A DNA stretch of 64,000 bases. Source: Chitinophagaceae bacterium (lineage in GTDB: Bacteria; Bacteroidota; Bacteroidia; Chitinophagales; Chitinophagaceae). Below the pieces are notes generated by a model. It was not told the DNA's origin. It made no database searches and saw nothing but the letters and a program-made list of their open reading frames with translations. How positions within the stretch are numbered: position 1 is the first letter of the stretch; each line of letters starts with the position of its first letter. Shown one piece after another: positions 62,446-64,000 of this stretch. The DNA is taken from contig JAEUVJ010000034.1 of NCBI GenBank assembly GCA_016787085.1, forward strand, positions 120,884-184,883. The letters are read 5' to 3'. A program made the position numbers and the translations under genes.

Positions 62446-63903
62446 TTAACTCATCCAGTTGATCCCCGCCTCCGGGTTCCACTTCGTGGTACTCTTTTTC
62501 AGTTTTGTCCAGAACTCAATAGAACTTTTCCCGGTGATATCACCCACGCCAAACTTGCTTTCATTCCAGCCGCCAAAGGAAAACGGTTCTCTTGGCACCG
62601 GCACACCTACATTCACACCGATCATACCGGCGCTGGCACGGTCAATGATGTAACGGGCCATACCGCCATTTTGTGTAAATACGGATGCGGCATTACCATA
62701 AGGGTTCGCATTCTCGATCGCCAGGGCTTCGTCCACCGTCTTTGTCCGCATGATGGAAATAACAGGACCGAATATCTCCTCTTTTGCTACAGACATATCC
62801 GGCTTTACATAATCTATTACGGTAGGACCGACGTAGGTACCGTTCTCTTTCCCTTTCACTTTTGTATTGCGCCCATCCACCAATACTTTGGCACCCTGCT
62901 TTTCCGCTTCGGTGATATAGCCTTCAATTCTTTCTTTGGATTCTTTGCTGATCACAGCCCCGAGATTCTCACCCGGAACGATCTTTTTAGCTTCTTCGCA
63001 AATTTTTTCAATGATATGGTCCACGTTGCCCACACCTACCATCGCAGAGGCGGCCATACAACGCTGGCCGGCGCAACCGCTCATCGAAGCGGCTACATTC
63101 TGCGCCGTCATTCCCGGGATCGCATCGGGTAATACCATCAGGTGATTTTTGGCCCCGCCTAATGCCAGGCAACGCTTATAATTGGAAGTAGCTTTCTGGT
63201 AAACGATCTTCGCTACTTTGGTCGAACCGACAAAGGATACCGCTTCTATACCGGGATGGTCGCAGATAGCAGTAACGATCTCGCTGTCGCCATGCACGAT
63301 ATTGAATACGCCATCCGGCAAGCCGGCTTCCTTTAATAATTGTGCCAAACGGCCACAACTCAGCGGCACTTTCTCCGATGGCTTGATGATCATGCTATTT
63401 CCCAGAGCAATGGCATTCGGTATCGTCCAGTTCGGCACCATGCTGGGAAAATTGAACGGAACAATAGAAGCGACAACACCCAAGGCAACATGCTCTGTCC
63501 GGCATTCTACCCCTTTACTGACCTCCAGTACTTCACCGGTCACCAATTGGGGCAGGGAAGTAGCAAACTCGGTCAGTTCAATACTTTTTTCAATTTCAGC
63601 CACAGCTTCGCTGTAGGTCTTGCCATTTTCTTCCTGTACCAGTTCAGCCAGTTCTTTCAGGTTCTTTTCTAATAAAAACTTATAACGAAAGAACACCTGC
63701 ACTCTTTCTTTGATAGGAGTGCGGCTCCAGGCCGGAAAAGCTGCCTTGGCTGCTTTTACCGCACTATCGAGATCTTTGGCAGCTGACATCGGCACATCGG
63801 ATAAATGATTGCCGTCAATGGGTGAGATCACGGGGAGGCGGCGGTCAGAAGAAGCATTGACAAAAGCGCCGTTGATATAATTTTGGGTTGCAGGGTATTT
63901 CAT
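62446..63903 (-). CDS. mmsA: CoA-acylating (methyl)malonate-semialdehyde dehydrogenase
   Basis: 485 residues from the ATG at 63903 (MKYPATQNYINGAF), the family's usual start; a longer reading adds 13 residues. ALDH landmarks: NFPSMVPNWTIPNAIALGNSMIIKPSEKVP, FVGSTKVAK, and the catalytic cysteine in MSGCAGQRCMAASAMVGVG (the second cysteine of CAGQRC). It turns malonate semialdehyde into acetyl-CoA, ending the pyrimidine route. It is the first gene of the operon within the window. Confidence 0.95.
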   Translation of the reverse strand: MKYPATQNYINGAFVNASSDRRLPVISPIDGNHLSDVPMSAAKDLDSAVKAAKAAFPAWSRTPIKERVQVFFRYKFLLEKNLKELAELVQEENGKTYSEAVAEIEKSIELTEFATSLPQLVTGEVLEVSKGVECRTEHVALGVVASIVPFNFPSMVPNWTIPNAIALGNSMIIKPSEKVPLSCGRLAQLLKEAGLPDGVFNIVHGDSEIVTAICDHPGIEAVSFVGSTKVAKIVYQKATSNYKRCLALGGAKNHLMVLPDAIPGMTAQNVAASMSGCAGQRCMAASAMVGVGNVDHIIEKICEEAKKIVPGENLGAVISKESKERIEGYITEAEKQGAKVLVDGRNTKVKGKENGTYVGPTVIDYVKPDMSVAKEEIFGPVISIMRTKTVDEALAIENANPYGNAASVFTQNGGMARYIIDRASAGMIGVNVGVPVPREPFSFGGWNESKFGVGDITGKSSIEFWTKLKKSTTKWNPEAGINWMS

Positions 63904-64000
63904 AGCTTTTTTATTATCCTGTAAAAGAAATTCAGGCATCAACTATAAATATAAATAAATTAGGCAGCTTTACAAGCTAAACCCCGGCGATTTTATGACT

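Overview
The window looks like chromosomal DNA of a Bacteroidota species, most likely of the Chitinophagaceae. The main reasons are two proteins with type IX secretion C-terminal sorting domains, LytS/LytTR signalling, DUF4199, DUF4268, DUF4395 and FISUMP proteins, a DUF5117/DUF4953-type metalloprotease, and a TACCTTTG-type -7 box before lepA. No plasmid, phage or transposase genes were seen, and there is no CRISPR array.

Layout. 0-19 kb: mixed housekeeping and accessory genes: a TIR protein with a possible YEATS-like tail, a GH29 fucosidase, corA, a WYL regulator, MFS, a universal stress protein, a zinc metalloprotease, a T9SS-exported fibronectin-repeat protein and a palindromic REP-like cluster. 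19.9-29.8 kb: lepA, then a minus-strand run from a catalytically odd dihydroorotase through DUF4199, two glycosyltransferases and hddA-gmhA-hddC/gmhB, which together make GDP-D-glycero-alpha-D-manno-heptose for a surface glycan. 29.8-30.3 kb: two tRNA-Pro genes followed by two degenerate copies of a tRNA 3' half, each with its own terminator. 30.3-40.1 kb: a 1448-residue secreted sugar-dehydrogenase-like protein, an AsmA protein, and an ECF sigma factor coupled to a membrane-anchored beta-barrel protein. 40-50.7 kb: small accessory genes in DNA rich in short dispersed repeats, including a decayed second copy of a dihydrofolate-reductase-family gene. 50.9-53.1 kb: an AT-rich type II restriction-modification cassette with a controller protein and a matching C-box. 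53.2-63.9 kb: a minus-strand operon for reductive pyrimidine catabolism.

The pyrimidine operon encodes a whole pathway: an NCS1 transporter brings in the base, PreT/PreA reduce it, a dihydropyrimidinase and a beta-ureidopropionase open and decarbamoylate it, a class III aminotransferase converts beta-alanine to malonate semialdehyde, and an MmsA-type dehydrogenase yields acetyl-CoA.

The most unusual signal is what lies between those genes. Nearly every gap in the operon holds a different short element made of repeated 7-10 base words arranged as an inverted repeat. Two of these elements enclose small orphan genes: a four-helix-bundle (S23-like) protein between preA and preT, and a GxxExxY protein with a visible D-E-x-K nuclease-like motif between preT and the ureidopropionase. 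Two gene-free copies of the second element lie within 1.3 kb, separated by a fused remnant of an extra dihydropyrimidinase/ureidopropionase pair. This resembles a mobile or RNA-processed cassette family with MITE-like empty copies. That reading is inference; the inverted repeats, nested genes and remnants are visible in the sequence.
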